NCBI GenBank assembly: GCA_021740585.1
Contig: JAIOZM010000004.1
Location: 27,118-91,117, forward strand
DNA: 64,000 nt
Origin: Bacteroidales bacterium
GTDB taxonomy: Bacteria; Bacteroidota; Bacteroidia; Bacteroidales; GCA-2748055
Reading direction: 5' to 3'
In this document: piece by piece, positions 1 through 8,787 of the stretch
How positions within the stretch are numbered: the stretch's first letter is position 1
Layout of the letters: every line of letters begins with the position of its first letter
Program-made: the position numbers and the translations under genes
Notes under the pieces: model-generated
What the model was told of the DNA's origin: nothing
Database searches by the model: none
The model's input: only the letters and a program-made list of their open reading frames with translations

Positions 1-2754
1 TACAAAAAATCTAATAATGCTCTCCTCGAATCAATATGCTGGCCGGATATCCCTGACTCCTTAAAAAATGCAGAATGGAATAATCTGATAATTCCCGGAT
101 TTAAAACTGATGTATTAAGTTATACCATTCCGGTCCCTTACGGATTCAAACAGATCCCGGCCCTTACTGCTAAAACTCAGGAAATTAATGCCAGCTTAAA
201 AACTGAGAGAGCAACAAACCTGATGGGGAGTGCAGAGGAAAGAACCACAACTTTTACAGTTACGGCAGAAGACGGAAAAACAAAATTAAGCTATAAAGTA
301 CTCTTTGAACCTGAAAATTCAGTTTCGCTGAGTAGCCAGCCTTTTCAGGCTGAACCGCTTTTTACAAGATTGGTTTACCGCGAATGGTTTAATAACAATT
401 ATATTGAAATCTCAAATCCGGGTACCGATACCATTGACCTAAGTGACTACCTCATTGCCATCGGTGATAACAAAACTCCGGACCAGATTATTTCTGACAC
501 ACTCACATTTGATAAGCGTTATAAGTATTACATTCCCGGTTGCGATTATCCGGCAGGTGATTCTGCAACATTTGTTCCTGGTATAGTTGTAGCAGATCCT
601 GACGTAGAATCAAAGATTGAACCGAATGGATCTTTTGTTATTGGAATGATTGAAAGGGAAGACCCGCTTGATAACATTCATATTGACGATTGTGATATAA
701 TAATGAACAAAGATCTTTATTTTGAAACCGATGTCAAACTTCTTATTCCTGGGATAAATACAATAATAAATGACGGATGGATGACCAATAGTGCTCTTTG
801 TCTTTATAAAATTCTCAATGATTCTATTAAAAATGGAACTAAAGCAATCTCCGATCCCGATGATTTCCAGCTTATTGATGTATTTGGAACCTTTGACGGC
901 TCCGGCTGGGCCCCTGATGGAGCGGCTCTTCTCGATGAAGACAACAAATGGAATTTAACCAGAAAACCCGAATTCTGGTTGGGCGATACGCTTCCCGGAC
1001 TTGAAGGCTCCTGGGGTGCAAATAAGAGTGAGTCAGAATGGATCTGCTATAGCAAAGAAGATTATGAAGCATTGGGAATGAATGCACCGGAAAGCCATTT
1101 CGCACTAAGCGAAAACATTGGAAGTCATACTTTTGATCCTGTAACAGAATATATTTCTACTATTTCTTCAATTATTTATGAAGTTAGTCTGGGGCATGAA
1201 TCCCCGCAAATTATAGAAGGTATCCCATTTAACACCACTTTATCAGGATTTCTGGCGAACATTATTAAAGCTCATATTGATCAGGATATTGTTCTGGAGG
1301 GGATAGATGGAACTATAAAAGCAATTGACGAAATAATTATTGAAGGAGATACCCTTACGGTAACTTCATCATATGGTAATAATATTACCAAATATGGACT
1401 TAATACATCAGCAGTAGCACAAAGTGACGATGCTGTTCTTATCGCGAAGGATGGCTCTGGTTATACCATTGATTATTTAGATGCTAAGGGGACTATTTCC
1501 GGCATTCCTTCAGGGATCAGTATCTCTTCCATTCTTAATAACACCATCCTTCCTGAAAATGCAATACTCAATGTCATTGATGCTGAAAATAATCTGGTTC
1601 CATTACTCACATTAAATTCCTCAGGTTCCTATTTGCCAACAACGGCCGGTGACTCTATTTTCTTTGAAGTAATTGCAGAGGATAATTTTACAAAAATCAG
1701 CTACCAGCTTCAATATATTTTAAACGAGAATGAGGCTTATGTATGGTCGGATGTTTATAATGTAGATCAGGAAAGGTCTATTGTAACAGAGATATCGCCT
1801 GCAGTGAATGTCTCTGTCTTGTTTAAAAATCTGAAGCCGAATATTGGTTCATCCATTAAACTTATGGATCGTGCCGGGATAGAGAACTTGCAAGGTCCTG
1901 TTGATCCTGAAGACTATGTTATTGTTAAATCTGCAGATGGATCAAAAGAAAAAGCCTACCAGCTTAATTTTAATGGTGAAGACCTGGGTAGTGAAGCATT
2001 TCTAAGATCTGATAAGTATTATATCAATCAGGAGTCGTTTCTGGTCGACAGCGTTTTGATTGGTACCCAGGCGGAAGAACTCTTAGATAATATTAATGCC
2101 TCTCCTTATGCAAGTCTTGAACTTCTTGACATTAGTATGTCACCTGTTTTCACAGGATCACTGGATGAAAACCATACGATTCACATAACTTCCGGAGATG
2201 GTGAAACAAAGAATGTGTACCAGATCAGCTTTTATGAATTAGGAACTGAAGCTTTCATTACTTCGGACATATACAGGATTTATCAGGAAACATTTATTAT
2301 TGACAGCATTGAGATGGAAACTTCGGTTAGCGTCTTTCTGGCAAATATTACAGCAGCACCAGGGGCAAGCATCACAATTCTTGATGCAAACCAAAACCCT
2401 GTAAGCTCAGGAAATCTGGCACAGGGATATTCGGTAAAAGTAATATCTGAAGATGGTTTGAAAGAGCTTGTTTATATTTTAAGTTTTTATGATCCAAGTT
2501 TGGGAATAAATTCTGAAATAAAATCTGTCAAATTATATCCAAATCCGGTTGGCGATCTCTTAAGTATTGAAGGACTTTCACCGCAAAGTACAATTAACGT
2601 TATGAATATTGTTGGGAATCTTATAACAAGTTTTACCAACGAAAACTCTGAAAAACTCGAAGTTTTTACGGGTAATCTAGATCCTGGTATCTATTTCATC
2701 CAGCTTAAGAATCAGGATCACAATTCAGTTATATTTAAAATTGTAAAAAATTGA
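1..2754 (+). CDS. T9SS-exported lamin-tail-like repeat protein, 5' end outside window
   Basis: The reading frame is open from base 1 with no stop, so the ATG at 223 is internal and the gene starts upstream of the window; about 917 residues are visible. A lamin-tail-like segment (YIEISNPGTDTIDLSDY, near bases 400-450) is followed by bacterial beta-sandwich modules. Three tandem copies of about 85 residues start at bases 1732, 1993 and 2248, each with a QE..F/IDSI..FL.NI..ILD pattern. The last ~80 residues carry VKLYPNPVGD and GIYFIQL, a type A T9SS sorting domain, so the protein should be exported and anchored at or released from the surface. It aligns by eye with residues ~450 onward of the 1282-residue protein at 20078-23926, so the two are paralogues. 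Its role is unknown; adhesion or glycan binding is plausible. Six bases separate it from the next gene. Confidence 0.85.
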   Translation, partial: YKKSNNALLESICWPDIPDSLKNAEWNNLIIPGFKTDVLSYTIPVPYGFKQIPALTAKTQEINASLKTERATNLMGSAEERTTTFTVTAEDGKTKLSYKVLFEPENSVSLSSQPFQAEPLFTRLVYREWFNNNYIEISNPGTDTIDLSDYLIAIGDNKTPDQIISDTLTFDKRYKYYIPGCDYPAGDSATFVPGIVVADPDVESKIEPNGSFVIGMIEREDPLDNIHIDDCDIIMNKDLYFETDVKLLIPGINTIINDGWMTNSALCLYKILNDSIKNGTKAISDPDDFQLIDVFGTFDGSGWAPDGAALLDEDNKWNLTRKPEFWLGDTLPGLEGSWGANKSESEWICYSKEDYEALGMNAPESHFALSENIGSHTFDPVTEYISTISSIIYEVSLGHESPQIIEGIPFNTTLSGFLANIIKAHIDQDIVLEGIDGTIKAIDEIIIEGDTLTVTSSYGNNITKYGLNTSAVAQSDDAVLIAKDGSGYTIDYLDAKGTISGIPSGISISSILNNTILPENAILNVIDAENNLVPLLTLNSSGSYLPTTAGDSIFFEVIAEDNFTKISYQLQYILNENEAYVWSDVYNVDQERSIVTEISPAVNVSVLFKNLKPNIGSSIKLMDRAGIENLQGPVDPEDYVIVKSADGSKEKAYQLNFNGEDLGSEAFLRSDKYYINQESFLVDSVLIGTQAEELLDNINASPYASLELLDISMSPVFTGSLDENHTIHITSGDGETKNVYQISFYELGTEAFITSDIYRIYQETFIIDSIEMETSVSVFLANITAAPGASITILDANQNPVSSGNLAQGYSVKVISEDGLKELVYILSFYDPSLGINSEIKSVKLYPNPVGDLLSIEGLSPQSTINVMNIVGNLITSFTNENSEKLEVFTGNLDPGIYFIQLKNQDHNSVIFKIVKN
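1732..2502 (+). repeat. Three tandem ~85-residue beta-sandwich modules within the first gene
   Basis: Translated repeats begin with EAYVWSDVY (1732), EAFLRSDKYYI (1993) and EAFITSDIYRI (2248), spaced 87 and 85 codons. Each ends in a ..G....VYQ/LSFY segment. The nucleotide sequences have diverged, so this is a protein-level repeat, not a recent DNA duplication. Confidence 0.7.
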
Positions 2755-2760
2755 TAGCAA

Positions 2761-4170
2761 ATGAAAAATAAACTTCTTTCCAGAAAAAGTTTTATAAAGT
2801 CATCCATTGGGATTGCTGCTGGCACAATAGCATTTCCTTATATGGCTTATGGCAATTCCTTCAGGTCAGCCAATGATATTCCAAACCTCGCTTTTATCGG
2901 AATTGGAGGCCGGGGTTCCAAGAACATTGAAAGTTTTCAAGGACTTGGAAATTTTGTTGCCTTTGCTGACGTTTCAGAAAACTCCAGCACCGTTCAACAG
3001 ATAAGATCAGAATATCCCAAAGTACCATTTTTCAAAGATTATCGAAAAATGTTTGATAAAATGCACCAGCAGATCGATGCTGTAGTGGTCAGTACACCGG
3101 ATCATTCTCATTATGCGATTGCTATGTGGGCAATAAGTGCGGGGAAGCACGTGTATGTGGAAAAACCTCTTACCCATACCATAGAGGAAGCCAGAAAGCT
3201 GAAACAAGCCGCCGCAGAAGCGGGGCTTATTACCCAAATGGGTAACCAGAGCTATTCCAACGATGGTATACGGGTATGCAAAGAATGGATCGATGCCGGG
3301 CTGATCGGTAATGTTAGTGAAGTAATTCAATGGACCGATCGTTTAACACCCGGTCAGATAGCAATACCGGGAAAAGAATGGCCAAAAGCTGAACCGATTC
3401 CTGATGGACTCGACTGGAAACTATGGATGAATGTTGTTCAAGATACTCAATATCATTCAAATATCGAAGGAAACTGGCGGGGATGGTGGAGATTCGGATC
3501 AGGTGCTCTGGGAGACATCGGCTGCCATATGATGGGTATTCCGTTTTATGCTCTTGATCTTGGAATCCCTGAAAAAATTAGCGCAATTAGCAGGGGAGGT
3601 AGCAAATTGCATTGTCCTTTACAAAGCAAAGTAACCTACGAATTTAAGGGGGCTGAACATAAGAACCCATTGAAGATGACATGGTACGATGGTTTTAGAA
3701 AAAAGGATGGGAAGCAGGAAATCTATGAGGGATTTGATACTTCTTTTCTACCTAATATCCCGGCAGCTTTTCCAACAAAGGATACTAATGCTTTATCAGA
3801 AAACGGCCAGTTTATCGTGGGAGACGAAGGTCTGATATACATTCCGGCAATGCATCTTGGCAAAGAGCCCATTCTGCTACCTGAAGAAAAGTGGGAGGAT
3901 ATAAAAAATAATCTCCCGGAACCAAAATTGGAACGGGTTGAAAATCACTGGCTTAATTTCATACAGGCAGTAAAAGGAGAGATTCCTCAGGCATCCTCAA
4001 ATTTTAATGTTTCTGCAAATTTGACCGAAATCGTTCTACTTGGGAACCTTGCTCTTCGTAGTGGCAAACCTATAAAATGGGATGCTGAGAATATGATATG
4101 TACCGGCAATAGTGCGGCAACAAAGCTGGTCAAAGAAAATCCTGCTCATCCAGAATTTTTACCGGGATGA
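2761..4170 (+). CDS. Gfo/Idh/MocA family oxidoreductase with N-terminal export-like segment
   Basis: A 469-residue NAD(P)-dependent sugar oxidoreductase-like protein. An N-terminal stretch SRKSFIKSS followed by a hydrophobic run resembles a Tat signal but has RK in place of RR. The Rossmann motif GIGGRG is at residues 47-52 and the family EKP motif is at 134-136 (VYVEKPLTHT); the C-terminal half is the Gfo/Idh/MocA substrate domain. Members oxidise or reduce sugar hydroxyls, including formation of 3-keto sugars. It lies 38 bases before a DUF1080 protein, a common pairing, which suggests a keto-sugar route for glycoside cleavage. The exact substrate is not visible. The ATG follows a 6-base gap after the previous stop. 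Confidence 0.85.
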   Translation: MKNKLLSRKSFIKSSIGIAAGTIAFPYMAYGNSFRSANDIPNLAFIGIGGRGSKNIESFQGLGNFVAFADVSENSSTVQQIRSEYPKVPFFKDYRKMFDKMHQQIDAVVVSTPDHSHYAIAMWAISAGKHVYVEKPLTHTIEEARKLKQAAAEAGLITQMGNQSYSNDGIRVCKEWIDAGLIGNVSEVIQWTDRLTPGQIAIPGKEWPKAEPIPDGLDWKLWMNVVQDTQYHSNIEGNWRGWWRFGSGALGDIGCHMMGIPFYALDLGIPEKISAISRGGSKLHCPLQSKVTYEFKGAEHKNPLKMTWYDGFRKKDGKQEIYEGFDTSFLPNIPAAFPTKDTNALSENGQFIVGDEGLIYIPAMHLGKEPILLPEEKWEDIKNNLPEPKLERVENHWLNFIQAVKGEIPQASSNFNVSANLTEIVLLGNLALRSGKPIKWDAENMICTGNSAATKLVKENPAHPEFLPG

Positions 4171-4208
4171 TGGTTGCAATTAATAAAATCACGCTTAAAT
4201 AATCTAGT

Positions 4209-5231
4209 ATGAAATTCTTCGTATTACACCTGGCTTTTTTATTTACACTAACTGCATTCTCGCAAACACGTTCTGAAATTCCTCCATTTATGGGAGACTG
4301 GCAGGGAATGTTTGACGATCAAAAAGGTGATGCAGATCTTGTAGCAAGAGTTATTGGACTCGGCAATTCTAACTACAGAATACAGATTCTTCCGGAATGG
4401 GATAAACGTGCAGTTCCCTATGTGGATGTTGAAGCCACTGAAATTGATGGCCGGATAAAATTTAAGCAAGGTGAATGGGAAGTTTCCATTAGCTCCAACT
4501 CATTTGAAGGTATTAAATATGAAAAGCAAGATGAACGAGCTTTCAGATTGAAACACATACAAAGGAAATCTCCAAGTCTTGGATTAACTCCTCCTGATGA
4601 TGCCATCGTATTATTTAATGGTACAGATTTTAATGAATGGATTCATCCGGATAGTCCCGATGAAAAAATCGTATGGAAAATAGAGGATGGTGCCATGGAG
4701 ATATTGCCTGGCATGAATAAGATTGATGGCAAAAGGAGTAAGAATGATCTTATTACAAAACGTCAATTTACAGATCTTGAGTTACATATTGAATTTTGTA
4801 TCCCCTACCAGCCGGAAAAACGAGAACAGGGAAGGTCTAACAGCGGGGTCTTTCTTCAGAATTTTTACGAGATTCAAATCCTTGACAGTTACGGCCTGGA
4901 TGGAATGTGGAATGACTGTGGTGCCCTGTATAAAATGTCTCCACCAAAGGTAAATATGTGCTTTCCTCCGGGAGAATGGCAAACTTATGATATAGTTTAT
5001 TACAGTCCGGTTTTTGATAATTCCGGTACAAGAATTAAAAATGCAATAATCACCGTCAATCATAATGGGGTATTGATTCATAACAGGACAGAATTGGTGC
5101 AGCCTACAGCCCATAACCAATCAGCGAGAAAAACAGATAAGGCACCTTTCGATCCGGCGCCCATCATGCTCCAGGATCATAGTAACCCTGTTAAATTCAG
5201 AAATATCTGGATCCGTGAAATAGTTAAATAA
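4209..5231 (+). CDS. DUF1080 protein (3-keto-disaccharide hydrolase family)
   Basis: A 340-residue secreted protein; residues 1-18 form a signal peptide ending in AFSQ. The C-terminal two thirds starts at DDAIVLFNGTDFNEW and contains the conserved SNSGVFLQ, YEIQILDSYG and GALYKMSPP blocks typical of DUF1080 (PF06439). This concanavalin-like fold includes enzymes that hydrolyse 3-keto-glycosides. The N-terminal ~120 residues form a separate beta-rich region often found with this family. The position directly after a Gfo/Idh/MocA oxidoreductase supports a two-step scheme of oxidation at C3 followed by keto-glycoside cleavage. The functional statement is inference from family and context. Confidence 0.85.
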   Translation: MKFFVLHLAFLFTLTAFSQTRSEIPPFMGDWQGMFDDQKGDADLVARVIGLGNSNYRIQILPEWDKRAVPYVDVEATEIDGRIKFKQGEWEVSISSNSFEGIKYEKQDERAFRLKHIQRKSPSLGLTPPDDAIVLFNGTDFNEWIHPDSPDEKIVWKIEDGAMEILPGMNKIDGKRSKNDLITKRQFTDLELHIEFCIPYQPEKREQGRSNSGVFLQNFYEIQILDSYGLDGMWNDCGALYKMSPPKVNMCFPPGEWQTYDIVYYSPVFDNSGTRIKNAIITVNHNGVLIHNRTELVQPTAHNQSARKTDKAPFDPAPIMLQDHSNPVKFRNIWIREIVK

Positions 5232-5256
5232 TTCAGAATGCTCATAACCCTTAAAA

Positions 5257-7197
5257 ATGAATACAATGAAAAATCCGAAAAGAAATTCAGGAAACATAAG
5301 AAAGTTTAGTTTATTGATGGTCGCAATTCTTGCATTGGTATTTTACAGTTGCAATACTCCAAAGCAGGAAATAAAGGTGGATGTGGTTTCCAATTCAGGA
5401 ACCAGTGTGCTTCAGACTGATGTTAAGGTTTCTGAAATGAAAGATGGTTCGGGCCTTTTATCCATCTCGTTTACGAATAAGGGTGAAGAAGCCGAAATGA
5501 TCAAAGAAATTAGAATAAATATACAACCTTCAAATGAGAGTAATACAGAATCAAGATTCCTGTATGGAGGTCACGATATGGGCCGCACACCCATTCAGCA
5601 TGTCGGCTATGACGATGAACAACTATCTTCAGGAGCCTTTCTGCTTATTAAACACAACGAAGAATCCTACTCAAAAACAGGAATTCTCAGCTGGAATATT
5701 TTCAGGCCATATATTACTTTTTCCAAAGAAGAAGGAATCATAATCACGGCAGATGGTGAGAATAAACCTGTTTTACCCGGAGAAACCATTTCATTTGAAA
5801 AGATAGTACTGGAAGAGGGAGCAAACTGGCAGGATATGCTCTATGCCTATGGAGAACAGATCGCAGAAGTACAGGATATCAAAACAAAAGAGATTAAGCA
5901 GTTCAAAGGCTGGTCCACATGGGACTACTATGGCAGGAATTATAATTCTGATGATATAAAGCAAAATGTTGAAATGCTGAAAATCTCCGGATTAGATGCA
6001 AACCTGATCCAGATTGACGGTGGCTGGTGGACGCAAAGAGGAGATTATTTAAGTGTTAAAGAGGAACTTCCTGAAGGCATGAATGGAATTGCAGAATATA
6101 TAAAGTCTAATGGCTACCTGGCTGGTATTCATCTGGATGGATTCAGAGCTGATAAAAAAGCGAATGTTTATAAAGAACACCCTGATTGGTTCCTTAGGGA
6201 TCAAAATGGGGAAACAATTTGCCAGGAAATTGGAAAGGGTATAGACTTTATGGAATACATATATTTTGACTATTCCAATCCGGATGTGAGAGATTATATG
6301 AAAAATGTGCTTACTACCATCCGTGAAGAATGGGGATTCGGGTATTTCAAGATCGATTTTATCAGGTATGGTTTGTTGGACGATGTTCTTAAAATCCATG
6401 AAAAAGAGGGATTAACTGAAATTCAAGGATTTGACCCCTCTATAACAAGTATGGAGAGGACCAGAGCCGGACTAAAAGCGATGAGAGAAGGAATTGGTGA
6501 AGCCTTTTTTCTTGGTTGTTCTTCAGTTTTTGGACCAACTTTTGGTCTGGTTGATGGATTGAGAACAGGAGGAGACATTTCTCCCAGAATAGATTTCTAT
6601 CAAACCAGATGCTTACAAAATGGAGGTAATTTCTATCTCAATAAAACCATTGTGCAAAATGATGCCGATTATCTTGTTTTGCGGAACAAAGACGATGAAG
6701 AAGCAGAAAGGGCATGGGGCAAGCATAAGTTTGGAGGAGATGTTAGTCTTGAAGAAGCAAAAATGTGGACCGATTATGTATCTCTGTTTGGGGGGATAAA
6801 GATCTCAAGCGATAATCTCATCACCTTAAGAGAAGAAAGAAAAGAACTAATCAGAGATGCCTTCAGTTTAAAATCATGCGACCGGTTTATTCCCCTCGAT
6901 CTATGGGATCATGCAAAAGACAATGGAGATGCTTTCAATATCATGCTGGGAGAAAATGAGGATGGCATATATCTGGCCTTATTTAACTGGGATACAGCGG
7001 ATCAGGAATTCATGCTGGAAGGATTCCCGGTTTCCATTAAAACGCTTCAAAATATTTCTGATGATTCCGAATATCAACTTAGTCAAGGTTCTCTTACTAT
7101 TAAACTACAGACACACACATCGATGATTCTTAAAATTGACGATGGAAGCAATTTTGATGAGCTCAGGAAAGTAGTTAAGCTTAAAATAAATAATTAA
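5257..7197 (+). CDS. GH36-like alpha-galactosidase, lipoprotein
   Basis: A 646-residue lipoprotein: hydrophobic segment then a lipobox (LVFYSC) at about residues 25-32. The beta-sandwich N-terminal region is followed by a clan GH-D TIM barrel: FKGWSTWDYYGRNY, LIQIDGGWWTQRGDYL and EHPDWFLRDQNGE match the GH36/GH27 pattern. FKIDFIRYG supplies the probable nucleophile (D367), and RTGGDISPR is the probable acid/base region. It likely removes alpha-linked galactose from a glycan at the outer membrane or in the periplasm. Other alpha-galactoside-type activities of the clan cannot be excluded. A second ATG nine bases downstream is an alternative start. Its stop overlaps the start of the sulfatase gene by one base. 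Confidence 0.8.
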   Translation: MNTMKNPKRNSGNIRKFSLLMVAILALVFYSCNTPKQEIKVDVVSNSGTSVLQTDVKVSEMKDGSGLLSISFTNKGEEAEMIKEIRINIQPSNESNTESRFLYGGHDMGRTPIQHVGYDDEQLSSGAFLLIKHNEESYSKTGILSWNIFRPYITFSKEEGIIITADGENKPVLPGETISFEKIVLEEGANWQDMLYAYGEQIAEVQDIKTKEIKQFKGWSTWDYYGRNYNSDDIKQNVEMLKISGLDANLIQIDGGWWTQRGDYLSVKEELPEGMNGIAEYIKSNGYLAGIHLDGFRADKKANVYKEHPDWFLRDQNGETICQEIGKGIDFMEYIYFDYSNPDVRDYMKNVLTTIREEWGFGYFKIDFIRYGLLDDVLKIHEKEGLTEIQGFDPSITSMERTRAGLKAMREGIGEAFFLGCSSVFGPTFGLVDGLRTGGDISPRIDFYQTRCLQNGGNFYLNKTIVQNDADYLVLRNKDDEEAERAWGKHKFGGDVSLEEAKMWTDYVSLFGGIKISSDNLITLREERKELIRDAFSLKSCDRFIPLDLWDHAKDNGDAFNIMLGENEDGIYLALFNWDTADQEFMLEGFPVSIKTLQNISDDSEYQLSQGSLTIKLQTHTSMILKIDDGSNFDELRKVVKLKINN

Positions 7198-8681
7198 TGA
7201 AAATCTCAAACAAATTATCTCTTGCAGCAATATTCCTCGGGGTTTCCTGTATGAATGCTTCAACTCAGAAAGACCAGGAACAACCCAATATCGTTTTTGT
7301 ACTTGCTGATGATCTTGGTTGGAATGGATTAAGCAGTTATGGAAACAGTCATGTTAACACTCCAAATATTGACCGATTGGCGGAAGAAGGCGTAAAATTT
7401 ACGGATGCCTATGCCATGCCTCAATGTTCACCTACACGATTCACATTTATGACAGGACAGTATTCAGCCAGGACCAATATGAATGCTGTTGTAAAAGAAA
7501 AACATGTAATGCCATTCGCTCGAATGATACAGCCTGAATCTACCCGAATACTTCCACCCGAATCGATTACGATTGGAAAAGTAATGAGGACAGCAGGATA
7601 TAGTGTGGGTACTATTGGGAAATGGCATGTTGACCTGAATGAAAGTGAAAACAAGAAATTATTGGGTAATGAAAAGTATCTGGATCAATATGGATTTGAT
7701 GCATTGAAAGTTATAGATAATATACCGGATGAACCTAAAAATGTGATGAACTATACCAATGCGGCTCTCAATTACCTGGATGTCAACCGGGACAAACCAA
7801 GCCTTGTATATATTGCCCACAATACGGTCCATACCAAGCTCGAGGCTCCCGCTGACCTGATCCAAAAATATGTGAAAAAGGGCTATACGAAAAGCCCTGA
7901 TTCCCAAGGTAGTTTTGAGAACAAACCCACGGCAGATTACCTGGCAATGATCGATTACCTTGATAAGAGTATCGGGGTTTTAATGGAGGGAATTCGAGAG
8001 CTTAATCTTCCCCGTGAAACACTGGTTATTTTTATGTCGGATAACGGCGGACTTGATAGAGTCTGGGATTGTGCACCACTCAGAAGAGGCAAGGGCTCGG
8101 AGTATGAAGGCGGCGTGCGCGTGCCGCTTGTTATGTATTGGCCGGGAAGAATAGAGGCCGGGAAAATTGTTACAGAACCTGTTCATATAGTCGATATGTT
8201 CCCGACATTTATGGAACTGGGAAAAGGTAAGATTAATGAAGAATATATAGTTGACGGGGAAAGCTTGCTGCCCCTGATGCTGGATCAGGGAAGTTTTGAG
8301 CGGGAAGCAATTTATATGAATACCCCGCTTTATATTCCGCATTATAATAAAACACCAAGCTGTTTTATACGGATGGGTGATTATAAGCTTATTAAATTTT
8401 ATGGCGACTACCTGGAAGAGGATGATTTCAAAAAAATATTTCCTCAACCGAAGATTGAGCTTTTTAATCTCAGAGATGATTTATCAGAAAAGAACGACCT
8501 TTCTAAAATTATGCCTGAAAAGGCAAATGAAATGGAGAAGATGCTTGATGCCTGGTTAAAGGAAACAGGAGCAAAAACTCCGGTAGTGAACAAAAACTTC
8601 GATCCTGAAAGATGGAGATTTGCAACGGCTCATAAAGTGGATGAAAATGGAGAATCCATATACGGAGGTATAGAAGAATAG
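7197..8681 (+). CDS. Family S1 sulfatase, Cys-type, lipoprotein
   Basis: A 494-residue arylsulfatase-fold enzyme. The lipobox is at Cys18 (LGVSC). The metal-binding ADDLGWNGLSSYG is at residues 37-49, the formylglycine precursor motif C-S-P-T-R starts at Cys77, followed by TGQYS, and MSDNGG carries further metal ligands. The Cys must be oxidised to formylglycine by an anaerobic-type sulfatase maturase, which is not in this window. It removes sulfate esters from sugars. Its ATG overlaps the preceding stop by one base (TAATGA), so the two are translationally coupled. The Thr in C-S-P-T-R replaces the usual Ser/Ala. Confidence 0.93.
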   Translation: MKISNKLSLAAIFLGVSCMNASTQKDQEQPNIVFVLADDLGWNGLSSYGNSHVNTPNIDRLAEEGVKFTDAYAMPQCSPTRFTFMTGQYSARTNMNAVVKEKHVMPFARMIQPESTRILPPESITIGKVMRTAGYSVGTIGKWHVDLNESENKKLLGNEKYLDQYGFDALKVIDNIPDEPKNVMNYTNAALNYLDVNRDKPSLVYIAHNTVHTKLEAPADLIQKYVKKGYTKSPDSQGSFENKPTADYLAMIDYLDKSIGVLMEGIRELNLPRETLVIFMSDNGGLDRVWDCAPLRRGKGSEYEGGVRVPLVMYWPGRIEAGKIVTEPVHIVDMFPTFMELGKGKINEEYIVDGESLLPLMLDQGSFEREAIYMNTPLYIPHYNKTPSCFIRMGDYKLIKFYGDYLEEDDFKKIFPQPKIELFNLRDDLSEKNDLSKIMPEKANEMEKMLDAWLKETGAKTPVVNKNFDPERWRFATAHKVDENGESIYGGIEE

Positions 8682-8787
8682 TACAAAGATTATCATTCAC
8701 TTACAACAGAATTTGAGGATGCAAATACCTTATAAAGAAATCGACGAATATTTTAAAAACGGAATGAGTTTAAAAATTTAATTTATC

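Noticed and set aside
223..225. ATG as start of the first gene
   Set aside because: The frame is open to base 1 and the upstream residues align with the 20078 paralogue, so the start is outside the window.
2761..2830. Tat signal on the Gfo/Idh/MocA protein
   Set aside because: SRKSFIKS lacks the twin Arg; export by Tat cannot be claimed from sequence.
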